Source of the DNA: an uncultured Lactococcus sp.
GTDB lineage: Bacteria; Bacillota; Bacilli; Lactobacillales; Streptococcaceae
Direction: 5' to 3'
Length of the DNA: 64,000 nt
NCBI RefSeq assembly: GCF_934191625.1
Contig: NZ_CAKPUG010000001.1
Coordinates: 682,001-746,000, forward strand
Below the pieces are notes generated by a model. It saw only the letters and a program-made list of their open reading frames with translations, was not told the DNA's origin and ran no database searches. Shown piece by piece: positions 46,863 through 56,076 of the stretch. Numbering within the stretch: the stretch's first letter is position 1; every line of letters starts with the position of its first letter. Position numbers and translations under genes: made by a program.

Positions 46863-48390
46863 CTATTTTATTGGATGGATTATCGAAATAGTTAAAGTAT
46901 CCAATTGACGATAACATAATAATGGCAGGAAGGAATTGTATTAAATAACGACTTCTACCGGCTTCGAATATTGATAAATATAGAATGACACCAAATAATA
47001 CGATCTGCAAGTAGAATTCAAAATTTGATGTCTGTTTAAATCTTTTGAAATAGAAAACTAAACCTAAAATCACTATGACCCAAACGATTTGGAGGTACAG
47101 GGAATAGTTAGCATAGTAAGGGCTTCCTACATAAAGTACAGATCTTATTCTATGTCCAAATTTAGAATTTGTAAATTTGGTTTTAACAACTTTTTGTTCT
47201 TTTAAAACATTTTCTGCAGTCCAACCTAGACTACCATCTTGTGTAAAAATTTTAAACTTTGTACTTTGGTGCTTGATAAGACCCCAAAAGCCATAATGTG
47301 AGAGCCTTTTTATTGCATCTTCTTTAAGTTGAGGTTCAAGTTCAGACTTGAGTTTAAATTCCCCCTTAGAGTTTAAAAGTTTAACATCCTGACTAATTGC
47401 TGCATGGTCTGCTCCAGTAGCAGTTAAACCTAAATCAACAAAAAACCATGGGCTCATGTTGTATTTATCATTATATTCTACAAATTTTTGATTTTCCGCA
47501 TAATAATTAATAGCAAAAGTCATTGTGAGAGTTCCTAAAACAACAAATAAGCTTTGCATGAACAGCCGTTTAAGATGTACTTGCTTTCTTTGAAAAATCA
47601 ATCTGTATATAATTATGATAACTAAGGCGATAAGGTAAATAAAAATAGGAACCCTAATTTTGAAGGCAATACTAAAAAGAAGTCCCATAGCAAACCATCT
47701 GAAAAATCCTGCTTTACCTGAATTTATGATTGTTAAATAGCAGAGTAGAGACATTAGGAAGAAGGTAGCTGGATCGCTATAAAAAGATAAAAAGTGAGGT
47801 TGTAAACCGAATAGAAATATACTTTCTAAAAAGACAATCTGACCTAATTTTTTACCCTTCAGATGTTCTGCTAAACCTGTTAGCAATAAAATACCACTAT
47901 CAATTAGGAGGGCATTTAAAATTGATACTGTTAAAATTAGCTGTTGAGCCGTAACAAGACCATTTAATATTTTAAAAACGATAAAAATTAGGAAATTATT
48001 TGGAAATAAGGAGAAGTATTTGATGGATAAACCTTCGTGTGTTGGTGGGGCAGTAGCTACCTTATATAAAATTGAAGCATCTCCGTTAGGAATACCTTGA
48101 GCAAATACAGATACCACAACCTGACCAATAAATAGTATTCCAATTACAAAATAACGATAAGTATAGAGGAAGTTGAAACTCTTTATTACTGGGTTTTTCA
48201 GAGTCTTATAAAAGGTGATTCCCGTAACGATTCCCAAAACAAGTAGCGATAAAAAGAAGGTGTGACTTATAGTTGGAAGTACATCTGAAAAGATATACCT
48301 TACTGACCAAAAAAACCAATAAAACGAAAATAAAAATAATAAGAAAAAAAGTATTCTTTTTACTCCGCTATTAATTTGTTGCATCCTCAT
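46843..48390 (-). CDS. Polytopic membrane protein, GT-C type glycosyltransferase-like
   Basis: 515-aa protein with 11-13 transmembrane helices and a long extracytoplasmic loop around residues 310-390. The first external loop has an aspartate in QGIPNGDASILYK, the position of the catalytic acidic residue in GT-C enzymes that use polyprenyl-linked sugars. I infer a wall- or teichoic-acid-modifying glycosyltransferase, but no sequence motif proves it. The ribosome site AAAGGAG is 12 nt from the ATG. AT-rich like the neighbouring acyltransferase gene. Confidence 0.65.
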   Translation of the reverse strand: MRMQQINSGVKRILFFLLFLFSFYWFFWSVRYIFSDVLPTISHTFFLSLLVLGIVTGITFYKTLKNPVIKSFNFLYTYRYFVIGILFIGQVVVSVFAQGIPNGDASILYKVATAPPTHEGLSIKYFSLFPNNFLIFIVFKILNGLVTAQQLILTVSILNALLIDSGILLLTGLAEHLKGKKLGQIVFLESIFLFGLQPHFLSFYSDPATFFLMSLLCYLTIINSGKAGFFRWFAMGLLFSIAFKIRVPIFIYLIALVIIIIYRLIFQRKQVHLKRLFMQSLFVVLGTLTMTFAINYYAENQKFVEYNDKYNMSPWFFVDLGLTATGADHAAISQDVKLLNSKGEFKLKSELEPQLKEDAIKRLSHYGFWGLIKHQSTKFKIFTQDGSLGWTAENVLKEQKVVKTKFTNSKFGHRIRSVLYVGSPYYANYSLYLQIVWVIVILGLVFYFKRFKQTSNFEFYLQIVLFGVILYLSIFEAGRSRYLIQFLPAIIMLSSIGYFNYFDNPSNKIVKKALY

Positions 48391-48666
48391 TTTGCTGAAC
48401 CGCTCCTTTAAGATTAAAAATTTTCAATATTTATATTTTATCATAAAACAAAAGAAATTAAAGCCTCAACTGGTAAGAACACTAATAAAAATAAATATTT
48501 AAAAGATGCTAAGTTTAATATATTATTTAATTATTTAAAATTCTCCTCCCAATTGTTTTTTATTGATAAGCCGTATGTATTATCTTCATAAAATTGCATA
48601 TCGCAAAGTTAAAATTCAACCATTTTTCTTCAGACTACCTTAAGTTATAAGCTCTATAATGCATAC

Positions 48667-48777
48667 ATTCCATAAAAAGAGTTGAAGATTTTTAACATTT
48701 TTTGTAACGTTCTTCTTCATATATATTTAATGAAAAATGGCCATTGAAGTAGACCACGATACGTCGGTCTCTTTTTA
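48667..48777 (+). ncRNA. Candidate small RNA
   Basis: A TATAAT at 48655-48660 and a terminator hairpin at 48751-48777 bound about 110 nt with no gene. Inside, TTGAAGA and TCTTCTT could pair. No family is recognised. Confidence 0.25.
48751..48777 (+). terminator. Orphan terminator hairpin
   Basis: AGACCACG, loop ATA, CGTCGGTCT with one bulge, then CTTTTT. No plus-strand gene lies upstream. Confidence 0.65.
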
Positions 48778-48860
48778 TATGAAATGTTTTTCACTACGAT
48801 TTTTCTTTAATATAGAGGAGATATGCTTGAAATCTAAGCTTTCTTACCCGCATTAAATTT

Positions 48861-48889
48861 TTGACAAATTATTATAAAGAGAATATAAT
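48861..48889 (+). promoter_or_regulatory. marR-efflux operon promoter (perfect consensus)
   Basis: TTGACA (48861-48866), 17-bp spacer, TATAAT (48884-48889). Full consensus in both hexamers. Confidence 0.9.
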
Positions 48890-48890
48890 A

Positions 48891-48903
48891 CTAACAGTGT
48901 TAG
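48891..48903 (+). promoter_or_regulatory. Palindromic operator for the MarR regulator
   Basis: CTAACA-G-TGTTAG, a perfect 6+1+6 palindrome covering the transcription start. A half-site GTTAG recurs at 48916-48920. Position and symmetry fit autorepression by the first gene's product. Confidence 0.7.
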
Positions 48904-48931
48904 ATAATTAATAGCGTTAGGAATGGAAGAT

Positions 48932-49381
48932 ATGGATTACAATCAAGCAGCAGAAACTTTTTTATCTTGTGTGAAAAGTCGTAGTAAAACTGAAGTTATG
49001 AGTCGTTTTAGTAAGTATGCGCATGGTGAAAAACTTGTTTTAGTTGGTCTTTATAAAAATACCGGCTCACCAATTTTACCAAGTGATATTGCGAAGCAAA
49101 CCAACATGAGTACTGCGCGAGTAGCAACAATTCTTAATAATCTTGAGGAAAAAGGACTTGTAACACGTGAGATTTCTCGTACGGATCGGCGTAAAATTTT
49201 GGTTGCTATTACAGCTAAGGGACGCGAGGAAGCGGAACAATCAAGAAAAGAAGCTGTGAGCCGCATTGTGAAAATCCTAGAACGGATGGGCGAAGAACGT
49301 ACCAAAAGTTTTGTCGAAAATGTCCAACTATTTTTTGATTTAGCAATAGAAATATTTGAGGAGGAAAACGAAAAAGTATGA
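48932..49381 (+). CDS. MarR family transcriptional regulator
   Basis: About 149-aa winged-helix repressor. The DNA-recognition region ILPSDIAKQTNMSTARVATILNNLEEKGLV is followed by the wing TREISRTDRRKILVAIT. It most likely represses its own operon through the palindrome at the transcription start and releases it on binding a drug-like ligand. I prefer the ATG at 48932, with AGGA 9 nt upstream; an ATG at 48923 would add three residues. The stop overlaps the MFS start in ATGA. Confidence 0.9.
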   Translation: MDYNQAAETFLSCVKSRSKTEVMSRFSKYAHGEKLVLVGLYKNTGSPILPSDIAKQTNMSTARVATILNNLEEKGLVTREISRTDRRKILVAITAKGREEAEQSRKEAVSRIVKILERMGEERTKSFVENVQLFFDLAIEIFEEENEKV

Positions 49382-50904
49382 CTGAAGAATTAACAAAAGA
49401 TCAGCCACTCGATATTCATGGTAAACCCTTTAATCGAGGAGTTGTTCTTGCACTTATTTTGATTGCTACTTTTGGAGGGATGCTCATGCAAACCTCACTG
49501 GGTACGGCAATGCCCACATTGATGAATGATTTCAATATCTCACTAGCAACTGGTCAGCAAGCCACAACCTGGTTCCTGTTAGCCAATGGGATTATGATTC
49601 CTGTTTCGGCATATTTAACTACAAAATTCCCAACGCGTTGGTTATATTTGATTTCTTATGCAATTTTACTTGCCGGAATGTTTGTCGCGTATTCTGCGCC
49701 CACTTCGACATGGAGTGTCTTTTTAGGAGCGCGCATCATGCAAGCTATTGCTGTTGGTATTTCGATGCCATTAATGCAGGTTGTTATGGTGAACATGTTC
49801 TCACCAAAACAAATGGGGGCAGTTATGGGTGCTATGGGACTTGTTATAGGTCTTGCACCAGCAATTGGTCCAACTTACGCAGGGTGGATTTTAGATAAAG
49901 ATCATGTCATTTTGGGATTCACCCTGGAACAATCATGGCGTACAATTTTCTTGATCCCGATGGTTGTAATTGCAATTTGTTGGGTATTGATGCTTATTTT
50001 TATGCGTGATATTGTGCCTAACCGGCATATGAAGCTAGATTTTATGTCATTGCTCGAATCTGTACTTGGTTTTGGCCTCTTTTTATGGGGCTTTACAAAT
50101 GTAGCTAGCGATGGCTGGGGTGATCTTCAAACGGTTATCCTCCCTATTATAGCCGGTGTAGCTATTATTGCTCTCTTCGTTCGTCGACAATTGCATATGG
50201 AAATACCTTTCTTAAATGTTTCTGTATTTAAAAATAAACAATTTGCTTTGACAACAGTAGTTATGGCACTTTCAATGATGGCCATGATGGGTGTTGAGAT
50301 GATGCTCCCGTTATATATGCAACAGGTCCATGGCCTTTCACCTTTGAGTTCAGGTTTGACGCTCTTACCTGGTGCCTTGATGATGGGGATTGTGAGCCCA
50401 CTTGCGGGGGCTGCCTACGATAAAGTGGGAGCTAAACGCTTAGCGCGTGTTGGATTTACCATTTTGGCTGTCGGCACAATTCCATTTGTATTTTTAACAA
50501 CAACGACACCGGAACATTTCATTACAGTTCTCTATGGTTTACGTATGTTTGGTATAGCAATGGTAATGATGCCGTTAACGGCATCAGCTATGAATGCTTT
50601 ACCACGTGAACAGTCTGCCCATGGTACTGCAGCTAACAGTACAGCACGTCAAGTAGCATCAGCTGTCGTTGTGGCGCTCTTAAGCTCTGTTACGCAAAAT
50701 ATTATTACCAATTCACAACCGGCAGCAAGTTTGAAAGCGACCAACCCACTTGCTTTTGCAGGAGACATGTTAGATGCTATGCTTAAAGGCTATCATGCTT
50801 CTTTCGCTATTGGTTTGGCCTTTGCCATCCTTGGCCTCGTGCTTTCATTTTTCCTTCAAGGGCATATAGTTAAAGACAAAAAAGAAGTAGGAGGTGAGAA
50901 ATAA
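49378..50904 (+). CDS. DHA2-family MFS multidrug exporter (EmrB/QacA type)
   Basis: 508-aa transporter with about 14 transmembrane helices. Family motifs include TSLGTAMPTLMNDFNIS (motif D1 region), GARIMQAIAVGISMPLMQ and GLVIGLAPAIGPTYAGWILD (motif C). Relatives export cationic dyes, fatty acids or antibiotics; the substrate is not readable. Translationally coupled on both sides: ATGA with marR and TAATG with the DUF4811 gene. Confidence 0.92.
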   Translation: MTEELTKDQPLDIHGKPFNRGVVLALILIATFGGMLMQTSLGTAMPTLMNDFNISLATGQQATTWFLLANGIMIPVSAYLTTKFPTRWLYLISYAILLAGMFVAYSAPTSTWSVFLGARIMQAIAVGISMPLMQVVMVNMFSPKQMGAVMGAMGLVIGLAPAIGPTYAGWILDKDHVILGFTLEQSWRTIFLIPMVVIAICWVLMLIFMRDIVPNRHMKLDFMSLLESVLGFGLFLWGFTNVASDGWGDLQTVILPIIAGVAIIALFVRRQLHMEIPFLNVSVFKNKQFALTTVVMALSMMAMMGVEMMLPLYMQQVHGLSPLSSGLTLLPGALMMGIVSPLAGAAYDKVGAKRLARVGFTILAVGTIPFVFLTTTTPEHFITVLYGLRMFGIAMVMMPLTASAMNALPREQSAHGTAANSTARQVASAVVVALLSSVTQNIITNSQPAASLKATNPLAFAGDMLDAMLKGYHASFAIGLAFAILGLVLSFFLQGHIVKDKKEVGGEK

Positions 50905-51617
50905 TGATTATCATACTTATTGCTTTATTTACACTTTTAACCTTCTATGGCTTTATCCACATTGATAAATTGTTGTGGCGTGGTCTTGTCGGAGGGATAT
51001 CTCTAATCCTGCTTACAGTTTCAGTTATGGCTTTGACCTTACATATTAAAGATAACTGGGGTATGGAGAAAGTCTCTTCTACTGAAACGAAGAAAATTTA
51101 TACGGCAGGAGATCCCAGTGCGACCTTTGGCATGCTTTTAAAAGTAGAAATTGGTCAAGATACCAATAACTATGCTTTAGTCTACCGTACAAACAAAGAA
51201 GATAAAGAACCCGAAGTTCATTTCCAACCAGACCAAAAACATATGGTTGAAACCTTGAAAAAAACTGCAGATTATAAGCTTACATCCGAGTCAGAAGCCA
51301 AAGTTGTTACAACAACAGATAAATGGAAATTTAAAAACAACTTTATGAAGATACTTTTTGGTATCGGTGATGAAGAAGGAAAACTTGTTTCCCAACACGC
51401 GCGTGCTTATGTGCCTAAGGATACCTGGCTAGTCTTGACCCAAGATGAGGCCAAAAAACTTCAACAAGAAGTACCAGCAATGCAAGCTGAGCAAGAAGCA
51501 GCACTGAAAGCAAACCCTGCACAAGCAAAAGCAATGATGGAACTACAAAAGAACAGTCCAGAGGAATTCACAAAACTGCAAGTTAAGCAAATTAAAGAAC
51601 GCCTCGGTCTTAAATAA
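50904..51617 (+). CDS. DUF4811 domain protein
   Basis: 237-aa protein with two N-terminal transmembrane helices (residues 1-50) and an extracytoplasmic domain ending in an Ala/Gln/Lys-rich helix. It belongs to DUF4811, a family that accompanies DHA2 pumps behind MarR genes in lactic acid bacteria. Function is unknown; an accessory role for the pump is inferred from that association and from the TAATG overlap. Confidence 0.85.
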   Translation: MIIILIALFTLLTFYGFIHIDKLLWRGLVGGISLILLTVSVMALTLHIKDNWGMEKVSSTETKKIYTAGDPSATFGMLLKVEIGQDTNNYALVYRTNKEDKEPEVHFQPDQKHMVETLKKTADYKLTSESEAKVVTTTDKWKFKNNFMKILFGIGDEEGKLVSQHARAYVPKDTWLVLTQDEAKKLQQEVPAMQAEQEAALKANPAQAKAMMELQKNSPEEFTKLQVKQIKERLGLK

Positions 51618-51626
51618 TAACAAGAG

Positions 51627-51652
51627 AGTCTGAATTTATTCAGACTTTTTCT
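51627..51652 (+). terminator. Terminator after the marR operon
   Basis: AGTCTGA, loop ATTTAT, TCAGACT, then TTTT. Confidence 0.82.
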
Positions 51653-51782
51653 TTTAAAGTGTATAGAAAACTGAACTCTTTCCTTAATATACGTAAAAAA
51701 CCAGTAAATGTAACCAAATTGTAATTTTATTAGCGTTGAAATATTGTAAAATAGTGAACATAGAAAGGTTGGTATTATAAAA

Positions 51783-52364
51783 GTGAATTCTGATAGTAGA
51801 AAAAGAATCAGGAACTTGGTGATTGGTGCTCTTCTTACGGCTTTAGGTATTCTAATTCCGTTGGTTATGCCTGCAAAAATCGTGATAGGCCCCGCATCAT
51901 TTACTCTTGCTTCACACGTGCCTGTTATGGCCGCGATGTTCTTTAGTCCTTATTTAGCAGCTCTTGTAGCTGTTGGGACCACGCTTGGATTTTTTATTAG
52001 TGTCCCAGTTCCCCTTATCTGGATGCGTGCGGCAACTCATATTGTAGTAATGACTGTCGGTGCTTGGTTCTTAAAGAAGAATCCAGATCTAGTTGACAAA
52101 AAAGTTAAACTACAAGTTTTTAACCTGATTTTGGGAGTTTTCCACGCAGGATTAGAAGCATTAGTTGTTTTAGCCTTTTATCGTATTGGTTTTGCAGATC
52201 TTGATCCCCAAGCCTTGAATAGCTTGCTGATGCTTGTCTTCTTCGGTGGAATTGTTCATAGCTTTGTCGATTTCAATCTTGCATTTGGTTTATGTAAAGT
52301 TCTCAATAAAATTTATACTATTGATGTCTTTAAAAATTCTAAATTAAAATCATTAGCTGAATAA
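51783..52364 (+). CDS. ECF transporter S component (possibly niacin, NiaX-like)
   Basis: 193-aa membrane protein with six helices acting as substrate-binding subunit with the shared EcfAA'T module, which is not in this window. The N-terminal RNLVIGALLTALGILIPLVMP and SFTLASHVPVMAAMFFSP are the S-component wording seen in NiaX-like proteins. The vitamin is not proved by the sequence. It starts at a GTG (51783); the ribosome site AAAGG is rather far. Confidence 0.75.
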   Translation: MNSDSRKRIRNLVIGALLTALGILIPLVMPAKIVIGPASFTLASHVPVMAAMFFSPYLAALVAVGTTLGFFISVPVPLIWMRAATHIVVMTVGAWFLKKNPDLVDKKVKLQVFNLILGVFHAGLEALVVLAFYRIGFADLDPQALNSLLMLVFFGGIVHSFVDFNLAFGLCKVLNKIYTIDVFKNSKLKSLAE

Positions 52365-52376
52365 AACCAGATAATT

Positions 52377-52398
52377 GCGCTCATTAGGAGCGCTTTTT
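52377..52398 (+). terminator. Terminator after the ECF S component gene
   Basis: GCGCTC, loop ATTAG, GAGCGC, then TTTTT. Confidence 0.85.
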
Positions 52399-52420
52399 GT
52401 ATCTGCTTCCTTTGTAGATA

Positions 52421-52441
52421 TGGTACAATTAAGTAACTATG
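52421..52441 (+). promoter_or_regulatory. RpiR gene promoter abutting the start codon (possible leaderless mRNA)
   Basis: TGGTACAAT, with TACAAT at 52424-52429, ends 9 nt before the ATG at 52439. No Shine-Dalgarno is present. Confidence 0.5.
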
Positions 52442-53197
52442 GAAAAATTATCAGATGCGGAAATGTATACTTGGGGATTTTTGGAAGAAAACAAGTCCAA
52501 AGTCCAACTGATGTCGATTACTCAAATTGCGGAAGAAGCGCATGTGAGTACAGCCACAATTGTCCGAACACTCAAAAAAAGAGGATTTGATGGCTTTGCC
52601 GATTTCAAAAATTCTCTTAAACGTAATAAAAATGGAACCAATGCCGAAGAAAACAAGATAGTAGGTTTGTCTGACGAAGCTAATCAATATGTTTTTAAGA
52701 ACCTGATTGAGGTTTCGCGTACAATTGGTTTACTTAATCCTGCCGACTTGGAGGCTATCTCTAAAGCCTTAGTAGAAACCAAGATGATCATGACAGTAGC
52801 ACGTGGCGCGAGTGAAGCTGTAGCCGACGATATGATTCATCGTTTTCAAACGCTAGGGAAAAATGCCATCAGTCGTTACTATGATGATATGGAAATGTAT
52901 GCTGAAAAATTAACCACAGATGATATGATGCTGATCGTCTCTTCGACAGGTGAAGAACAGATAATTGTTTCTGCGGCTAAAAAAGCAAAGAAAAAAGGTG
53001 CAAAAGTAATAGTTCTGACAAGTAACTATCGGAGCCAACTGGCCCAAATTAGTGACTACTATTTACTTGCTTATCAGAGTAAATTAGAGAAAGAAGAGCT
53101 TTATGGAGATGCGGGAAGCATTTTACCTTTAGAAGTCATCTGTCGTATTATTGTGGATATGTTCACCATCTATCGGGCCAAAGGTACAATCAAGTAA
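52439..53197 (+). CDS. MurR/RpiR family transcriptional regulator
   Basis: 252-aa regulator. The N-terminal helix-turn-helix domain (SITQIAEEAHVSTATIVRTLKKRGFDGFADFK) is followed by a SIS sugar-phosphate domain around residues 110-230 (MIMTVARGASEAVADD, DMMLIVSSTGEEQIIV). Family members sense phosphosugars. Its targets are not evident: a TetL-like MFS gene and deoB follow, each separated by its own promoter. Its ATG abuts the -10 element. Confidence 0.88.
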   Translation: MEKLSDAEMYTWGFLEENKSKVQLMSITQIAEEAHVSTATIVRTLKKRGFDGFADFKNSLKRNKNGTNAEENKIVGLSDEANQYVFKNLIEVSRTIGLLNPADLEAISKALVETKMIMTVARGASEAVADDMIHRFQTLGKNAISRYYDDMEMYAEKLTTDDMMLIVSSTGEEQIIVSAAKKAKKKGAKVIVLTSNYRSQLAQISDYYLLAYQSKLEKEELYGDAGSILPLEVICRIIVDMFTIYRAKGTIK

Positions 53198-53201
53198 AAG
53201 T

Positions 53202-53231
53202 AAAAGACAAGGAATCCTCTTGTCTTTTTTT
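53202..53231 (+). terminator. Terminator after the RpiR gene
   Basis: AAAAGACAAG, loop GAATCCT, CTTGTCTTTT, then T-run. Confidence 0.87.
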
Positions 53232-53289
53232 GTAAAGTTTTTCACGGGAATTGATGAGAAAGCGAATACATTTTCAGAAATGATTAAGT

Positions 53290-53295
53290 TATAAT
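53290..53295 (+). promoter_or_regulatory. Putative -10 of the TetL-like MFS gene
   Basis: TATAAT 66 bp before the GTG start, with no good -35. Confidence 0.4.
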
Positions 53296-53310
53296 AATTA
53301 TATTCTTTAA

Positions 53311-53324
53311 AGATAGCGTTTTCA
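53311..53324 (-). promoter_or_regulatory. cre site in the leader of the TetL-like MFS gene
   Basis: The minus strand reads TGAAAACGCTATCT, matching the lactococcal cre consensus TGWAARCGYTWNCW at all 14 positions. It lies just after the predicted transcription start, where CcpA would block transcription. It is part of a larger dyad, CGTTTT-CAT-AAAACG (53317-53331). Confidence 0.6.
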
Positions 53325-53360
53325 TAAAACGTTCAAATATATTATATTGGAGGACTTATT

Positions 53361-54755
53361 GTGGAAGCACAACTCTCTACAAGTCAGCAAAATACAGCAC
53401 AAGAAATACAGGTAGGCAAAGCTGTTCCTGTCATCTTACTATTGATGATTTTTTCTTTAGTCATTGATAATTCTTTTAAAATTATTTCCCCTAAACTGGT
53501 AGAATATTTCCAAGTATCAGCTAGTACAGTAGCCTGGCAAGTAACCTTGGCTGGTTTAGTTATAGGAATGGGAGCAGTTGTTTATGCTTCGCTTTCTGAC
53601 AGTATTAGTATTCGTTCATTACTTATTTTTGGGATTCTTTTGATTTCTGCCGGTTCTTTTATAGGATATTTGGTTCATGATAACTATTGGTTAGTTGTTT
53701 TTGCGCGTGTCATTCAGGCTGCCGGCTTGGGTGCCACAGAAACCCTCTATCTTATATTTGTGGCCCGCTACGTTGCACCAGATAAGCAAAAAAAATATTA
53801 TGGTTATTCAACTTCTAGTTTTCAAATTGCGACAGTCATAGGTACTTTGACGGGAGGATTTATTACTACTCATTTGGCTTGGCAAACACTTTTTCTTGTA
53901 CCATTACTTTCTTTATTAGTTATTCCCTTCCTCTTAAAATACCTTCCTAAGGAAGCTGGAGAGAAAAAATATATTGATGTGATGGGGATTATACTTGTAG
54001 CAGCAGTTGCCGTTACTGCAATGGTTTACTTGACTAACTTCTCATGGCCAGTTTTGTTTGGATTTATTTTCGCAACAGCTCTTTTCTTATATTATATTTC
54101 GAAAAAGAAAAATGCTTTTATCACGATAGACTTTTTCAAAAATAAGTTGTTTGTTTTTACACTCATGGCTGCACTTTTAATTTACTCTACTCAAGCTGCC
54201 TTTACTTTAAATACATTTTCATTTTTACTTACAGATGTGTATCAATTGCAATTAGACACTGTATCTTTGATGTTCATCCCTGCCTGTGTCGCAGCTGCGA
54301 TTGTAGGTAGTCTTTCAGGTGTAATTGCTTCTAAGCTCAATTCATTTAAAGCAGTTATTGTTTCTATGGTGACTATTGTGGTGACAATTGTTATTGCTGC
54401 ATTGTTCATGGGAGCGTCTGTCTTTCTTTTCACAGGGTTACTCATTTTAAGTTCATGTGCTTTCGCGATGATGTACGCGCCACTCATGCATACAAGTTTG
54501 GAAAAAATGCCGGAAGAAAATAAAGGTACGGCAATCGGTTTTTACAATCTTTGTATCAATATTGCAATGTCGATTGGCTTCACTTACTCTTCTCGCTTTA
54601 TTGATGGTGTGAATCTTCATATTTTTGCGGCAACAGTGAAGGGACACTATAGTGAAGTGCTTCTTATGATAGCATGTGTAGCCATTGCTGCCTTAGCAGT
54701 TTTCACTTTCCTCATCAAAGGGCAACTTCCGAACGAGAAAAGTTTTTCTGCATGA
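53361..54755 (+). CDS. MFS transporter, TetL/TetK-like (DHA2)
   Basis: 464-aa exporter with about 14 helices. The arrangement VSASTVAWQVTLAGLVIGMGAVVYASLSDSI, ARVIQAAGLGATETL and MYAPLMHTSLEKMPEENKGTAIGFYN parallels TetA(L)-type proteins, but the acidic residues and specificity of a tetracycline pump cannot be confirmed, and it is probably a chromosomal relative. It starts at a GTG with GGAGG upstream. A perfect cre match in its leader suggests carbon catabolite control. Confidence 0.82.
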   Translation: MEAQLSTSQQNTAQEIQVGKAVPVILLLMIFSLVIDNSFKIISPKLVEYFQVSASTVAWQVTLAGLVIGMGAVVYASLSDSISIRSLLIFGILLISAGSFIGYLVHDNYWLVVFARVIQAAGLGATETLYLIFVARYVAPDKQKKYYGYSTSSFQIATVIGTLTGGFITTHLAWQTLFLVPLLSLLVIPFLLKYLPKEAGEKKYIDVMGIILVAAVAVTAMVYLTNFSWPVLFGFIFATALFLYYISKKKNAFITIDFFKNKLFVFTLMAALLIYSTQAAFTLNTFSFLLTDVYQLQLDTVSLMFIPACVAAAIVGSLSGVIASKLNSFKAVIVSMVTIVVTIVIAALFMGASVFLFTGLLILSSCAFAMMYAPLMHTSLEKMPEENKGTAIGFYNLCINIAMSIGFTYSSRFIDGVNLHIFAATVKGHYSEVLLMIACVAIAALAVFTFLIKGQLPNEKSFSA

Positions 54756-54837
54756 ATGTTTAGCTCTGGAAACCTATTCACCACTAAATAGTTTATAATG
54801 ATAATATATAGAGTTCACTAAGTAAGGAGAAAATAAT

Positions 54838-56073
54838 ATGCCTAAGAAATTTAACCGTGTTCACCTCGTAGTTATGGATTCCGTTGGAATCGGTGCTGCC
54901 CCAGATGCAGATAAATTTTTCAACCATGACGTAGAAACACACGAAGCAATAAATGATGTAAATTCAGATACAATTGGTCATATCTCAGAAATTCGTGGTC
55001 TAAATGTTCCTCACCTTCAAGAAATGGGCTGGGGTAATATTCCACGTGATACAGCTCTAAAAACCATCCCCGCTGTTGAACAGCCTAAAGCATACGTGAC
55101 AAAATTACAAGAAGTATCTAAAGGAAAAGACACAATGACAGGCCACTGGGAAATCATGGGTTTGAATATTCAAACGCCTTTCCCCACATATCCTGAAGGT
55201 TATCCTGAAGATCTGCTTCAAAAAATTGAAGAGTTTTCAGGACGTAAAGTAATTCGTGAAGCCAACAAACCTTATTCTGGAACAGCTGTCATTGATGACT
55301 TTGGTCCACGTCAAATGGAAACAGGTGAGTTGATTATTTACACTTCAGCGGATCCTGTATTACAAATTGCAGCACACGAAGATATCATTTCACGTGAAGA
55401 ATTATACAAAATTTGCGAATACGTTCGTTCAATTACACTTGAAGGTTCAGGTATTATGATCGGTCGTATCATTGCTCGTCCTTATGTGGGTACACCAGGG
55501 GACTTTACACGTACTGATGGCCGTCGTGATTATGCTTTAAGCCCCTTTGACGAAACCGTTTTGGAAAAACTTTACAATGCTGGTATTGATACATACTCAG
55601 TAGGTAAAATCTCTGACATTTTTAACACAGTTGGTGTGAAATATGATATGGGACATAATAAAAACGATATGGATGGTGTAGATCGTCTTCTCAAAGCAAT
55701 GCGTAAAGAGGAATTCATTGAAGGCTTTAGCTTTACAAACTTGGTTGATTTTGATGCTAAATACGGGCACCGTCGTGATGTAGAAGGCTATGGACAAGCT
55801 ATCGAAGACTTTGACGGACGTTTGCCTGAAATTATTGAAGCGATGCATGAAGATGACTTGCTAATGATTACAGCTGATCACGGAAATGATCCAAGCTATG
55901 TAGGTACAGACCATACACGTGAATACATTCCACTTGTGATCTTCTCACCTTCATTGAAAGAACCAAAAGTCCTACCTTTGGGCCACTTCGCGGATATTTC
56001 TGCTACTATTGCAGACAATTTTAACATTGACAAGGCTGAAATCGGGGAGTCCTTCCTTGAAAGTTTGGTCTAA
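54838..56073 (+). CDS. deoB: Phosphopentomutase
   Basis: 411-aa alkaline-phosphatase-superfamily enzyme interconverting (deoxy)ribose 1- and 5-phosphate in nucleoside salvage. [11 protein letters not shown] near the N-terminus holds a metal aspartate; [13 protein letters not shown] has the phosphorylated threonine, and ITADHGNDP with [11 protein letters not shown] supply the remaining metal ligands. AAGGAG precedes the ATG. It heads a group with the zinc-ribbon gene, punA and deoD. Confidence 0.96.
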   Translation: MPKKFNRVHLVVMDSVGIGAAPDADKFFNHDVETHEAINDVNSDTIGHISEIRGLNVPHLQEMGWGNIPRDTALKTIPAVEQPKAYVTKLQEVSKGKDTMTGHWEIMGLNIQTPFPTYPEGYPEDLLQKIEEFSGRKVIREANKPYSGTAVIDDFGPRQMETGELIIYTSADPVLQIAAHEDIISREELYKICEYVRSITLEGSGIMIGRIIARPYVGTPGDFTRTDGRRDYALSPFDETVLEKLYNAGIDTYSVGKISDIFNTVGVKYDMGHNKNDMDGVDRLLKAMRKEEFIEGFSFTNLVDFDAKYGHRRDVEGYGQAIEDFDGRLPEIIEAMHEDDLLMITADHGNDPSYVGTDHTREYIPLVIFSPSLKEPKVLPLGHFADISATIADNFNIDKAEIGESFLESLV

Positions 56074-56076
56074 TTC

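Larger units (their letters stand above)
48391..48931. other. AT-rich 540-bp intergenic region between accessory genes and marR
   Basis: Leftward it has a TGATAAAAT promoter near 48436-48444 for the glycosyltransferase-like gene. Centrally a TATAAT (48655-48660) and a terminator hairpin (48751-48777) bound a possible small RNA. Rightward a consensus promoter and palindromic operator lead to marR. A 39-codon open frame at 48737-48856 overlaps the hairpin and lacks a ribosome site; I do not call it. Confidence 0.6.

Noticed and set aside
48737..48856. 39-codon plus-strand open frame in the 540-bp gap
   Set aside because: No ribosome site, overlaps a terminator hairpin, and the translation resembles no family I know.
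53361..54755. Calling the MFS gene a tetracycline-resistance gene
   Set aside because: Similarity to TetL is partial and its context is chromosomal; specificity cannot be inferred.
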